Source: Mermis nigrescens
Lineage: Eukaryota; Nematoda; Enoplea; Mermithida; Mermithidae
Reading direction: 5' to 3'
Length of the DNA stretch: 64,000 nucleotides
Assembly: GCA_036768485.1 (NCBI GenBank)
Contig: JAVLUZ010000154.1
Coordinates: forward strand, 19,923,428-19,987,427
Shown here: positions 10,475 through 19,680 of the stretch, piece after piece
Layout of the letters: each line of letters begins with the position of its first letter
How positions within the stretch are numbered: the first letter of the stretch is position 1
The notes under the pieces: model-generated
Told to the model about the DNA's origin: nothing
The model's input: the letters and a program-made list of their open reading frames with translations, nothing else
Databases searched by the model: none
Made by a program: the position numbers and the translations under genes

Positions 10475-11174
10475 TAGAAAAACATTTAGCTGAGCCATTC
10501 GTTTTGCGTTTCATTAATCAAATTTATGGCTAGGCTGTCGGCTCAAATCAATTTTACGTGAAAAATAATAAATTTTTAGATGGACAATATTTCACTGCGA
10601 AGAAGCCCGAATCAAATTTAGCATTGCACTGCCTGATTCCAAATCGATTCGTAGTCGGATCAGAATCAACTTGAGACATAATTCCTATCTAACAAATTGT
10701 ATATATCGAGTGAATGAAAAATAATCAAATCATGCACTGTAACAGAGAAATCCACAATCCAAAGTATGTGGGTAAAAGTTGGATTAAAAAACTAGAAAAA
10801 ATGGAAAATTTTTTACCTTTTTTCTCTGTATTCTTGAAAAATTTGCGTTCGAAGCCATTCTTAGATTTTAAGATTTCAAAACAACTTAAAGACTGAAGAT
10901 TTATTAAATTTTCTCACATGTGCTTTCGCAAAAATTTAAATTTTCAGGCTATTCTCAGGGATTTATGCAATTTTGGCCCAGATTAGTCCCTAACCTAACC
11001 TAAATCGAACTTAAGTCAAATCAATCGAATCGAATCAACTCGAACTAAATGGCAGATCAAAAAATTAAGTTGAGCCTAGTTTGACTATGATTTTTCAAAA
11101 AAATTTTAAAAATAAAAATATATGAAAAATTCACATTGAAATAGCGAGCAAGATCAATTTTTATGGGTCAGAGG
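10475..11174 (-). other. PHRF1 intron 5, middle, nothing recognised
   Basis: AT-rich. Three CCTAA words near 10989 are noted and rejected as telomeric. No coding signal. Confidence 0.5.
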
Positions 11175-11441
11175 CACACGTGGGCGTGGGGGGGGTTTGG
11201 GGGGTGTATGCACCACCCCAGAAGTCAAAATACACCTCCAGAAATCAAAATACCTCCTCCAGAATTCAAATTTTGAAAATTGTTTTTGCTTTTTTAGCGA
11301 TGTTTTGATACCATTGGATAGTGATCGATGAGAAACGTCGAAAAATGGTGTTTTTGGCCATATGACCACTTTTAAGACTATTTTTTGACCTTCGAAAATT
11401 TTTTCACCCCCCCCCCAGAATTTCGGTGCTGCCCACCTATG
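11175..11441 (+). mobile_element. R2 family hAT MITE (267 bp)
   Basis: Ends CACACGTGGGCGTGGGG and TGCTGCCCACCTATG. The flanking octamers GTCAGAGG (11167-11174) and ATCAGAGG (11442-11449) agree at 7 of 8, a near-intact hAT-type duplication. It is the reverse orientation of the copies at 4571 and 48811. The rest of intron 5 to 12285 is AT-rich, with a diverged R1-like piece around 11890-12080 ending TTACATGTACC. Confidence 0.75.
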
Positions 11442-12285
11442 ATCAGAGGTCGAATTCGGATAAGGATCATATATAAAATCTAAATATCACTGCATATCTA
11501 ATCAGGTCAAACGAAGTATAAAATCAATCGATAAACAAGATGAATATTTAATTAAATGTTTCGATGCAGTTTTAAAATCAGATCACATTCGAGTACAATC
11601 ACGTGAGCAAAAAAACAACTTTTAAAATTAAACGTCAAAGACCGATTAAAATCCTTTAGAAAATCAAAGCAAAATATCAAATTCGATCAACTTAGACGCT
11701 CAATCAATCGATAATTTGTCCAAGTCAAAAAAGGCCGAAGAAAAACAAAAACAAACAAAAAACAAAAAAACCTATCATCCACAAAACAGAGGGATCCAAG
11801 ACAAAATTTTTTTTCGATATGTTTATATTTTGTATTTTTATATTTCTATTTTATACATGAATTAAATATCTCACCCGTCATCCCAATCCGTCAAAACTGA
11901 GAATTTTAGGAATCACCCGTTTTTGACAGAAATTTACAATTTATGCCATTTTTGGTGCGTTTTCGCTAATTCATACCAAAAATTGAAGGTCATTTACCTA
12001 GCCCTAAAAACATATAGCCGAGTACCTCCTCTCATAATTTTGACCAGTTATGTGTCTCATGTCGCGCTCTTACATGTACCTACGACCAATTATATCATCA
12101 AACTTTAAGCCAAATCAGATGGAATATCAAAGTTAATTGAAACATGAATAAGTTGGGTTTTTCGCATTTTATATGAACTAAAAAATTGGCTAAAAAAATC
12201 AAAATTTGTCAATTTAACTCCCTCATATTTTAATTAAGATTAATTAATAATTATTAATTGAATTATTTTTTATTTCATTCATTAC

Positions 12286-12422
12286 ATCGCTCGACGATTC
12301 TTCCTCCTCTTCGTCGTCGTCGTCGTCATCGCTAACGACGACGTTACCAAGGCGATTCCTCACTCTTTCAATAGCTTCGGTACGCGGAATAGCGCGTTGC
12401 CTCTGGGCCCGTAAATTTCGCG
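12286..12422 (-). CDS. PHRF1: PHRF1 exon 5 (IPRTEAIERVR motif, acidic tail)
   Basis: Codes for residues 164-208, entered in phase 1 after TTTTTGTAG (GCG codon split with exon 4) and left in phase 0 at GAT/GTAATG. RQRAIPRTEAIERVRNRL resembles the vertebrate PHRF1 segment read as RAIARTRQSERVRATVN that follows the PHD finger. It ends in a run of Asp and Glu (SDDDDDDEEEEESSSD) encoded by GAC/GAG repeats, which continues into the acidic start of exon 6. Confidence 0.8.
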
Positions 12423-12448
12423 CTACAAAAAGCAGGCAAGATGCAATT

Positions 12449-12590
12449 CTCGCCACGAAATTTGAACAATAAAGAACCGATTGAGTTTATTTAGGAACGC
12501 TTTTTCACGACCTAATCGCCGACGACCTAAAGGGTATCCTGACGTGCTTTACTTCAAGAGAACGCGACCTAAATATTTGAAAAATCAATA
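12449..12590 (+). repeat. R5 repeat, copy 1 (in PHRF1 intron 4)
   Basis: CTCGCCACGAAATTTGAACA, then AATAAAGAACCGATTGAGTTT and GACCTAAAGGGTATCCTGAC. A second copy lies at 15011-15140 and an inverted partial copy at about 15335-15461. CTCGCC at the end resembles the TA-flanked mariner-type end at 10297. The repeat nearly fills the 398-bp intron 4 and begins about 25 bp from its acceptor. Confidence 0.55.
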
Positions 12591-12820
12591 TAAATGATTA
12601 AGATACCACCTACTTCCTGCACTTTAAACTGTCGAGATGGTGTAAAAAAATTTTTTGCGCAAAAAATAACAAATTTAAAAAAATATGATAAGCCAGAACC
12701 AGTTATCTTCTAGACTAAACACTTGAGCCATTAGATCGTTGATTTGCACTTAATTTATTTGTTTTGCACTGGAAAAGTCGCAAACCAAGATATAGATGTA
12801 TATAGTTATTATTTTATTAC

Positions 12821-12915
12821 CGATCCTCTGCTGAAACCTGGGCGTGCAATTAGCGCAAAACCATTCGCCCGGCGGCACTTCAGCAAGCGGTGGAATTAGG
12901 CATTCCAAATGAAAC
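12821..12915 (-). CDS. PHRF1: PHRF1 exon 4 (second half of PHD finger)
   Basis: A 95-bp exon coding for residues 132-162 with split codons at both ends. It provides FHLEC, IPPLAEVPPGEWFCANC: the His and the last three Cys of the C4HC3 PHD finger (H133, C136, C151, C154) and the conserved Trp149 that precedes them. Acceptor CAG before 12915; donor ATCG/GTAATA. PHD fingers of this type bind histone H3 tails; whether this one does is inference. Length and layout match PHRF1 proteins. Confidence 0.9.
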
Positions 12916-13787
12916 CTGATTCACGAGAATATTATAATAATTATATAAATTAATAAAAACGTTATATCCCGGGCCAGACTTTTTAGCCCGGGCCGGGGCA
13001 AGATGTTATGTATAATACAAGAGCATAAGGGAGGTGAGGGGGGTATTATCCCATCCCTGAGCTTTTAAAAACTGATAGCTATACAGCGATTTCGGCCGGA
13101 AAACCATTGCTGTATAGCCTTCTTTGGGCTCCGAAAATTAGCTATACAGCCTTTGTGGGCTCAGAAAACTAACTACAGTCGAACTCGGCTATAAGACATT
13201 CTGGATATGACTTTTCATTGAATATCGTTTTTTCCTTAAGCTGATCATTTAATTGATTATACGCATTCTATCTGGTCAGAGTTAACATATCATCGGATTC
13301 CATTTATGAGATCTGACAGAAAAGAATAAAAATTTAATTATCATCCGATATATAGGCTATTTATTTCGTCGAGATGAACCCTAAAAGTAATAAATAAATC
13401 ACAAATACATCAATGATATATACATAATAATAGTAATATCAACAATGAATACTAATACTTTTAAATTGCTCATTTAAAAGCAACGCGGATACGCTGAATT
13501 TGAAATGCTTAAGTTGGGTCCATATCTACAATTGAGCTATAGAAACGATCCAAAGATCAAATTTTGCCGTTTAAGTTCGTCTGTATTCTGAAATATACCA
13601 TTTCTGTGGTTCCTCACGATTTCCAAGATTGATTATGTTTTCTACAACCGTTTTTTCAAATATGGTGGAAAAATCAATTATAATTAAATATCGTCAATTA
13701 TAAATAAGAAAATACGTAAGAAAATCATTTATGATTACGAATTAATCAATTTAATTATTCACTCTTATATGCGCGATCAAAAGCACA
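12916..13787 (-). other. PHRF1 intron 3, right part; short dispersed repeats
   Basis: Contains GCCCGGGCC words near 12970-13000 and a segment at 13020-13150 (GGTATTATCCCATCCCTGAG, GATAGCTATAC). A diverged second copy of that segment is at about 14035-14170. Otherwise AT-rich with nothing recognised. Confidence 0.45.
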
Positions 13788-13990
13788 CATACATGTAACG
13801 GCTCAAAATTTTCAGTAGGGGTTCCCGGCCATTTTTAGGGAAGGGGCTGGAACACATCCGATTTCGGCCAAAAACGACCTAAAGACGGCCAGCTCTCCAA
13901 AAATCGGGGGTCCATAATTTTTTAGCCTTGTGGGGATAGGGGGACAACCAACTTTGGATAGGGGCATCCCCCATCCCCTGTTAAACCTAC
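13788..13990 (-). mobile_element. R1 family MITE
   Basis: Starts CATACATGTAACGGCTC and carries the R1 interior (TTTTTAGCCTTGTGGGGATA, GGACAACCAACTTTGGATAG). The right end is worn (CCCCTGTTAAACC), so no duplication can be read. Confidence 0.6.
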
Positions 13991-14214
13991 TGTCGAGAAG
14001 AATGATGCCGCTTCGCTTTGGAACGGCTCCATTGTACATGAGCATGGAATGGGGTGAGAGATGGGAGGTATTAATCCCCCATTAGCTTTAAAAAACCGAT
14101 AGCTATATTGCCATTCTGACCGACAAAAAATATTGCTTGCAGCCTGTTTTTGTGCTCAGAAAACTAGCCATATTGACTTTTTCGGACTCGGAATCATACC
14201 ATTTGAGTTGAAAC

Positions 14215-14612
14215 CATACATGATCTTGGGGGTTGGGGGGGTTGGGGGTTTCAACCCCCCCCCCTGCAGAATCATTTTGCACCCCCCAGAATTGGCGATT
14301 CTTCAAAAGTTTCCTAAACTAACCTGAAAATTGGTAGAAAAAATGTCTTTTTAAGGGGTTTTTGGCTATATATTTGCTCCAAATCGCCAAATTCTCGGCG
14401 CTTCGCGCCATATATTCATGTTTTAAGCGATATATTGGTCAATTTATTCGACTTTTTTTCGAAATTTTTTTCATGATTTCATGCTCTAAAAGGATAGAGT
14501 ATCGTCAGAAACGCCAAAAAACGATGTTTTTTAACGCGTACCGGCCATTTTTGGGCCCAAAAAAGGCACTCTGGGTTTTCAACCCCCAGAATTCCCATAC
14601 TATGCATGTATG
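14215..14612 (+). mobile_element. R3 family hAT MITE (398 bp), reference copy
   Basis: Ends CATACATGATCTTGG and the inverse of CATACATGCATAG. The flanking octamers GTTGAAAC (14207-14214) and GTTGAGAC (14613-14620) agree at 7 of 8. The interior includes a GGCGCTTCGCGCC hairpin at about 14397, AATTTATTCGACTTTTTTTC, and AGGATAGAGTATCGTCAGAA. This copy anchors the boundaries for the other R3 pieces in the window. Confidence 0.75.
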
Positions 14613-14749
14613 GTTGAGACATGCTATATTGTTCATTTTTCTGAATCTCAAGAGAATGAGCTATTTTTCAAAACTTCTAAAAGGGCTAAATAGCTATTTT
14701 TTCGTCTAAACAGACAATAGCTGTGTATGTATATGTGATCAACTGTATA

Positions 14750-14980
14750 CATACATGTAAGAGGGGGATGGGGGCATCACCTCACCTAAAGTCGGATGTC
14801 CGTCCCATCCCCCGCTGGGCCGAAAAAGATTTGACCCCTCATTTTTGGCCAGAAGCGAATTTTTTGGCCGTTTTTAGGCGTTTTATGATCATTTCGGCCA
14901 AAACTTAGAGATCATCTACCCCCACCCCCTAAGATGGTCGGCGGAACCCTCCTCCAAAATTTTGAGCCCTTACATGTATG
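14750..14980 (+). mobile_element. R1 family MITE
   Basis: Starts CATACATGTAAGAGGGGGAT and ends GAGCCCTTACATGTATG, nearly perfect inverted ends. The interior is the R1 core with TTTTTGGCCGTTTTTAGGCG. The flanks do not form a clear direct repeat. Confidence 0.65.
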
Positions 14981-15010
14981 AAAGTCATTCTTTAAAAACC
15001 ACTTACATTT

Positions 15011-15461
15011 CTCGCAACGAAATTTCAGCAATAAAGAAACGATTGAGTTTATTTAGGAACACTTTTTCAAAACCTTATCGCTAGAGACCTAAAGAGTATC
15101 CTAACATAGTCTATTGTAAGGAAATGCGACCTAAACTGCTGAGATCGGACCGCTTACGATTCAGCGGGCGTTCTTAAATAGACGCGTGATGACATCGCGC
15201 GTGTGAGGCATTATGTACACAATATCAAATGCATATGAATTGCACGAGTATAATCAAGATTTAAATGCTCTATTTGCGCCGAGCTGCAAACGGTCCGGCC
15301 TAACGGTTCAAGTCGCGTTTTCTCGAAACTAACCAGCGCTTTGCGCTGTTTGGGTTGCCGTTTCTTAACGTAAAGCATTTCAGAACACTCTTTAAGCCTC
15401 CAGCGATTAACTCGCGAAAAAGCGATCCTAAGTAAACTCAATCGGTTCTTTATTGTTGCAG
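15011..15461. repeat. R5 repeat, copy 2 and inverted partial copy
   Basis: 15011-15140 repeats R5 (CTCGCAACGAAATTTCAGCA, AATAAAGAAACGATTGAGTTT, GACCTAAAGAGTATCCTAAC). About 15335-15461 carries the opposite strand of the same block (AAACTCAATCGGTTCTTTAT). Together they form a loose inverted pair. The minus-strand open frame at 15211-15465 shows no recognisable motif and is left uncalled. Confidence 0.5.
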
Positions 15462-15997
15462 GCACATAGCTGGCCGTCCTGTTTTGGGGGACAACGCCAA
15501 TTTTAACAAGCCCAAAAACGCCAAAAATAGCACAAAATAACGTTTAAAAAGTCCAATTTTATCCGGTTTTTTCTGAATTTTGGGGGGTCCGGACCCCTAT
15601 TCCCCCCAGAGCTACGCGCTCGTATTGTCGAGGATCCGTGGCGAGCACTGTACATGGCTATCTCTCAGTTTCTGATCTTCACCCTTCCCTGAAAGTTTAA
15701 CCTTGCGTACCTATGAACGGCTCTCACTACGTAACAAAACGACAATTAATAAATTATCTTCATTAAAAAAGGGACGACGAAAATTTTCAAACGTTTTCGA
15801 TTTTCGTCGACGATGCGGCGACTGATTTTAGTTAACGAAAATCAGAATAAAGATGCGCGTCCGTAGCCGTTTTGTTTTAAATATCTCAAATTTGACCATA
15901 CTTAATTAAATAGTCGTTAACGAGACGATAATTAATGTATGGTCCAGAGGGAAAGGTTTTCATTAAGCAAGCATGTATGTCTTCCCCAGTATTTATA
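15462..15997 (-). other. PHRF1 intron 3, nothing recognised apart from a mariner-type end
   Basis: GGCGAGCACTG followed by TA at about 15640-15652 looks like an isolated mariner-type terminus. The remainder shows no repeat or coding signal I can name. Confidence 0.4.
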
Positions 15998-16243
15998 TTA
16001 ACGACGTTCGAATATGTATCGTTAACGACGTTCGAATATGTATCGTTAACGACGTCCGAATATGTATCGTTAACGACGTTCGAAAATATATCGTTAACGA
16101 CGTTCGAATATGTATCGTTAACGACGTTCCAATATGTATCGTTAACGACGTTCGAATATGCATCGTTAACGACGTTCGAATATGTATCGTTAACGACGTT
16201 CGAATATGTATCGTTAACGACGTTCGAATATGTATCGTTAACG
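15998..16243 (+). repeat. 24-bp minisatellite, about 10 units
   Basis: Ten tandem copies of a 24-bp unit containing TTCGAATATGTATCGTTAAC, with only a few substitutions (for example TTCCAATATG and TTCGAAAATA units). It ends 46 bases from the donor of PHRF1 exon 3. Since 24 is a multiple of three, it stays open in several frames on both strands, giving repetitive open frames (for example VSLTTFEY repeats) that are not taken as genes. Confidence 0.95.
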
Positions 16244-16288
16244 GGACGACAAGTGCGAGCGAATGGACATTTTGATACTTCAATTTAC

Positions 16289-16413
16289 CCCCGATCGCAT
16301 CCGTCACACAGCAACAATCGATCCTCGTTGTTGGCCTGACCGCACGATTCGCAAAACGTTCTATCTTCGTCGTGAATTTCGTCATTTTCGTTCCGCTTTG
16401 ATCTCACCGATAC
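16289..16413 (-). CDS. PHRF1: PHRF1 exon 3 (first half of PHD finger)
   Basis: A 125-bp exon coding for residues 90-130 plus two bases. It holds FCESCG and LLLCDGCDRG, the first four Cys of the PHD finger (C110, C113, C125, C128), preceded by an acidic segment (NENDEIHDEDRTF), as in vertebrate PHRF1 where DPTFCEVCG follows an E-rich stretch. The acceptor is GTGTAG before 16413 in phase 0. The donor is GGG/GTAAATT, which splits the Gly codon completed in exon 4. Motif and both junctions agree, so this is one of the firmest exons. Confidence 0.92.
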
Positions 16414-17078
16414 CTACACGGTAAATACGCGTTAGATTTAAGCTTGGTAAAAATGGTCAAAGTTAAAAGAATCGATATTGAAATTCTGGGGGGGCTAGTC
16501 GGTCAGCCGTAATTTCGGAGGTGGAGAGGAAATATGATCTTTAATTATTGACCAAAAATGGACAAGCGCCCGAAACTGGCATAAAAATGCAATTTTACTC
16601 CAAAATTGATCAGAGAGGATAAGGCGAAATTAAAGCATCAAGCTTGCATACATGAACTGAAAGATTTTACACGAAAAACGTTGATAAGGACGCAACAAAA
16701 ATTTTAATGGAATAAAATTGAAAACCTAGATAAAACTGGTTTGTCTATAAAATGCGGCGGTACGAGAAAAAGTGATGGCGCCTTGGAAATATCCCTTAAC
16801 TTGCGGACTGCAGACCTTATCCTAAACCTTAAGGTATTCAGCCTTTTCCTACATGTGTACGCATGTTTTTTGCATAGAAAAAAATTCTTATCCGGTTTGA
16901 GCATTTTTTGACAATTTAGATCAAAAATGAAAGCTACATATACGCCCAAAAAATCGCGGCTACCCACGTATTTACACTCAAAATTACGGACTAAAGATAA
17001 TTAATAATTAGAATAATTAGATATAATGATCAGATAATTGCATTCGTAATGATAAACTGAAAATAATTAATACTTATA
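16414..17078 (-). other. PHRF1 intron 2, right part, nothing recognised
   Basis: AT-rich intron DNA. The minus-strand open frame at 16704-16967 has no motif and no supporting signals. Confidence 0.45.
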
Positions 17079-17664
17079 CAGGGTGGCCCATAAAAAAGGC
17101 TACATTTTTTAATACACTATAACCTCGGGTCATGATGATATAAAATTTTAAGACCAGCTGCATTAGATAGGTAAACATGTCTTTGTTTGATTAACATTAA
17201 AAATTTTGACTAGATTTCAGCGGTACCTGCAATACGGCAATTTGTTTACACCTCACTGCTTAAACCCCAGGGTTTCTGCATTGAATTACATTACTGTGTA
17301 TGTTGTTATCATTTTTTAATATTTTTGACAATATGTCCAGTCACAAAAATTTATTAGCACATTTGTAAATCTCCAAAATAGATACGCGTCCTGTCGAGTT
17401 AGAAATTTCAGGATATCGTTAAGAGAGGGTGCAAATTGATGGCAGAACCAATGACGCTATTGGCGTTTACACAATATTACAGTAGGTTGTAAACAAATTG
17501 CCTTCGGGCCCAGAAACACTGGAACTTGGCTAAAATGTTTTATACATTTAGAAAGAAGAGACTTTTACCTATCGAATGCAGCCAGTTTGAAAGTTTGAAG
17601 TTTACATGAGCCGAAGTTATGACCTGTCAAATCGGAATGTAGCCTTTTTTTATGGGCCATCCTG
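17079..17664. mobile_element. Mariner-like non-autonomous element (586 bp)
   Basis: Starts CAGGGTGGCCCATAAAAAAG after TA and ends in the inverse, CTTTTTTTATGGGCCATCCTG. These inverted ends of about 28 bp have the CAGGGTG..CC form often seen in mariner-type elements. The right TA is displaced (CATAAT follows). The interior is noncoding. It lies in PHRF1 intron 2, only 65 bp from the exon 2 donor. Confidence 0.7.
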
Positions 17665-17729
17665 CATAATAATAATAAGACATGATCGCTCGTCAACTCT
17701 GCACACATATATTCCATGCTTTTCAGTAC

Positions 17730-17813
17730 CTTCTTTGTAGTCCTTCCATGAAAGGACTTGCGGATGAATAAATGCCGAAATGGTTTTCTATCAATCGGAC
17801 ATGTATTAGTGAC
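17730..17813 (-). CDS. PHRF1: PHRF1 exon 2 (end of RING finger)
   Basis: An 84-bp exon of exactly 28 codons, phase 0 at both ends (acceptor TTTTCAG, donor AAG/GTACTG). It reads VTNTCPIDRKPFRHLFIRKS. CPIDR supplies C66 and D69, the last zinc ligands of the RING, and F..LFIRK matches the hydrophobic strand after CPVDR in vertebrate PHRF1. It was found by asking what must join exon 1 (CITEWSN) to exon 3, and it fits both in phase and sequence. Confidence 0.9.
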
Positions 17814-17963
17814 CTGAAAAGTCGAGAAAAATAGCCAACAACTACAATTAAGAATACATGCATATGTAAGCGAAAGAACGCTTCAACACAGAAGCATGAA
17901 AAACACTTCAAAAAACATTCTTGAACTCGGCCATTGGGTCGCATGACCTAAAGGGGTTCGTGG

Positions 17964-18171
17964 CATACATGTAACGGCTCGAAATTTTGAAGGCGGCCTT
18001 TTTTTGGGGTAGGGGGGGTAAATGACCACCAAATTCTGTCCGAAAACGGCCTAAAAATTCGATTTTTTCCTTAAAATCGGGAGGGGTCAAAAATTTTCTG
18101 GCTTTGGGAGGATGGGGGACGTCTGATTTTGAACAGGAGGGGGATTCCCCCAACCCCATATTATATGCATG
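17964..18171 (-). mobile_element. R1 family hAT MITE with perfect duplication (208 bp)
   Basis: Starts CATACATGTAACGGCTCG and ends ATTATATGCATG. It is flanked by identical octamers GTTCGTGG at 17956-17963 and 18172-18179. This is the best evidence that R1 moves as a hAT-type element. It lies in PHRF1 intron 1 beside R3-like sequence (18172-18450). Confidence 0.8.
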
Positions 18172-18450
18172 GTTCGTGGTGTTTTTTCACCCCTCCCCCA
18201 GAGGAGTTTTCATCGTCCCCCAGAAATTTTTCAGCTCTCAGAATTCGCGATTTCCTAAAAATTCGTAAAAAGTGCAGCTTTAAGCGTTTTTAGCCATCTG
18301 CTGTTCAGAAATGTCAAACTATCGGCGCCATTCTTTTCTTATTATATTCAATTCATTCACATTTTTTGATATTTTTGAAACTTTTTTTACACCCCAGTTT
18401 CGTTCCACCCCCATACCCCAGAATTTCCATCCCATACTGTGTCTGTCTGG
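18172..18450 (+). repeat. R3-like fragment
   Basis: CACCCCTCCCCCAGAGGAG, then CAGAATTCGCGATTTCC and a diverged GGCGCC near 18326. It ends with CCCCAGAATTTCCATCCCATAC, like the R3 right side. The R1 element above may have inserted at its left edge. Confidence 0.45.
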
Positions 18451-19680
18451 TCCTGAACAGCCGTGGGAGTGCGGGGAGGAGGACTGGGAGAGTTTACCTA
18501 GGATAGGCCTCCAAGAATATTTAACACATCTTAGATTTTTAAAGACCCCCATGATCGAATTTTCGAAAGATTTTCCGACTTATTCGAGATTTTTTAATAA
18601 TAATCGGTAGAACTTAATGATAAACGTCGAAAAATCGTGTCTTAGCCCCTATAAGGATGTTTCCGAATATTTTTGTAATATTTGAAAATTTTTGGTCTAC
18701 AAAAAGTTCCTATCCCTTGACAAATCCAACTTTTTACGATCTTAAATCGAGTTATAAATCTGATGATGACTTTTTGTGGAAAAATTTACATTTTTCTATA
18801 TCTTATCAACTCATTTTTCATCCTAAAATTCAATTTTCCATTTATCGGGCTTCCTTTCATGTGATATAAATTGTTTTTTACCGGAACTGAAAAGTCAATC
18901 AATCAGTCCCAAAAAACGCTGGCTACGTCCGACCCATAGATATTTTTACTCTGATTCCTCCACTATGTCAATAATTCCGAATAATTAGCACAAAAATATG
19001 ACAAAATCACTTAAAAATTTGAAATAATGCAGGGAATAGCAAATCATACCATTTGACACAAAACTTTTATGGTCTTTTTCGGGTGAGCTTAAAAATTATT
19101 TCTCCGAAAGGAATAGGTAAGCGCCAAAAAATGTCATTTTGTATGCTTTCAATATGCGCTTTCTTTCCAGAAGACAATAACACAATCCCTGGAAAAATCA
19201 ATGAAATTGAACAGCACACATTTAAAATTGGCTTTGGCACAAAGCGCCCAAAAATTGTTATATATTTAAAATAAACGATGCTAAAAACACTTTTAGCAAG
19301 ACACATATTACGACTTTTTGAAAAAAATCATATAAAGCAAAAAACCTTTTTCGCGAAAGGGGTGAAAATCCCACAAATCTCCGCTAGGGTAGGTATAAAC
19401 AGGGTATTGCATAATGATTGGCACTACCACTGCGATCATGTGGGTGAATGCTACAACAAATTATGATATATCACTTTGTAGAGAATTTAATTTTGAGTTA
19501 AATGAGCTGTTTCCCAAACTACAATATTGCTCCAAAGTCGTTTCATGGACCAGAACAAAAAGCCTTATAGAAATTCACAAATATTGTTGACTTTCAATTC
19601 AACCAATCAATAATGTGTTTTGCCATGCCTTTAACTTGTCAAAAACGATCTTAGCATACAGAAGAAAAGGTTTTCGAGCC
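18451..19680 (-). other. PHRF1 intron 1, central part, nothing recognised
   Basis: About 1.2 kb of AT-rich sequence. Some stretches (AAACGTCGAAAAATCGTGTC near 18623) echo the R2/R3 interiors but without ends. No exon-like segment is found. Confidence 0.45.

Noticed and set aside
10989..11003. Three CCTAA units (arthropod TTAGG telomere word)
   Set aside because: Too short to be meaningful in AT-rich DNA and without neighbours of the same kind.
15998..16243. CRISPR-like array
   Set aside because: Units are contiguous with no spacers, and the DNA is eukaryotic.
15935..16385. Repetitive proteins encoded across the 24-bp minisatellite
   Set aside because: Open frames arise on both strands and in more than one frame because the unit is a multiple of three; no flanking coding signals.
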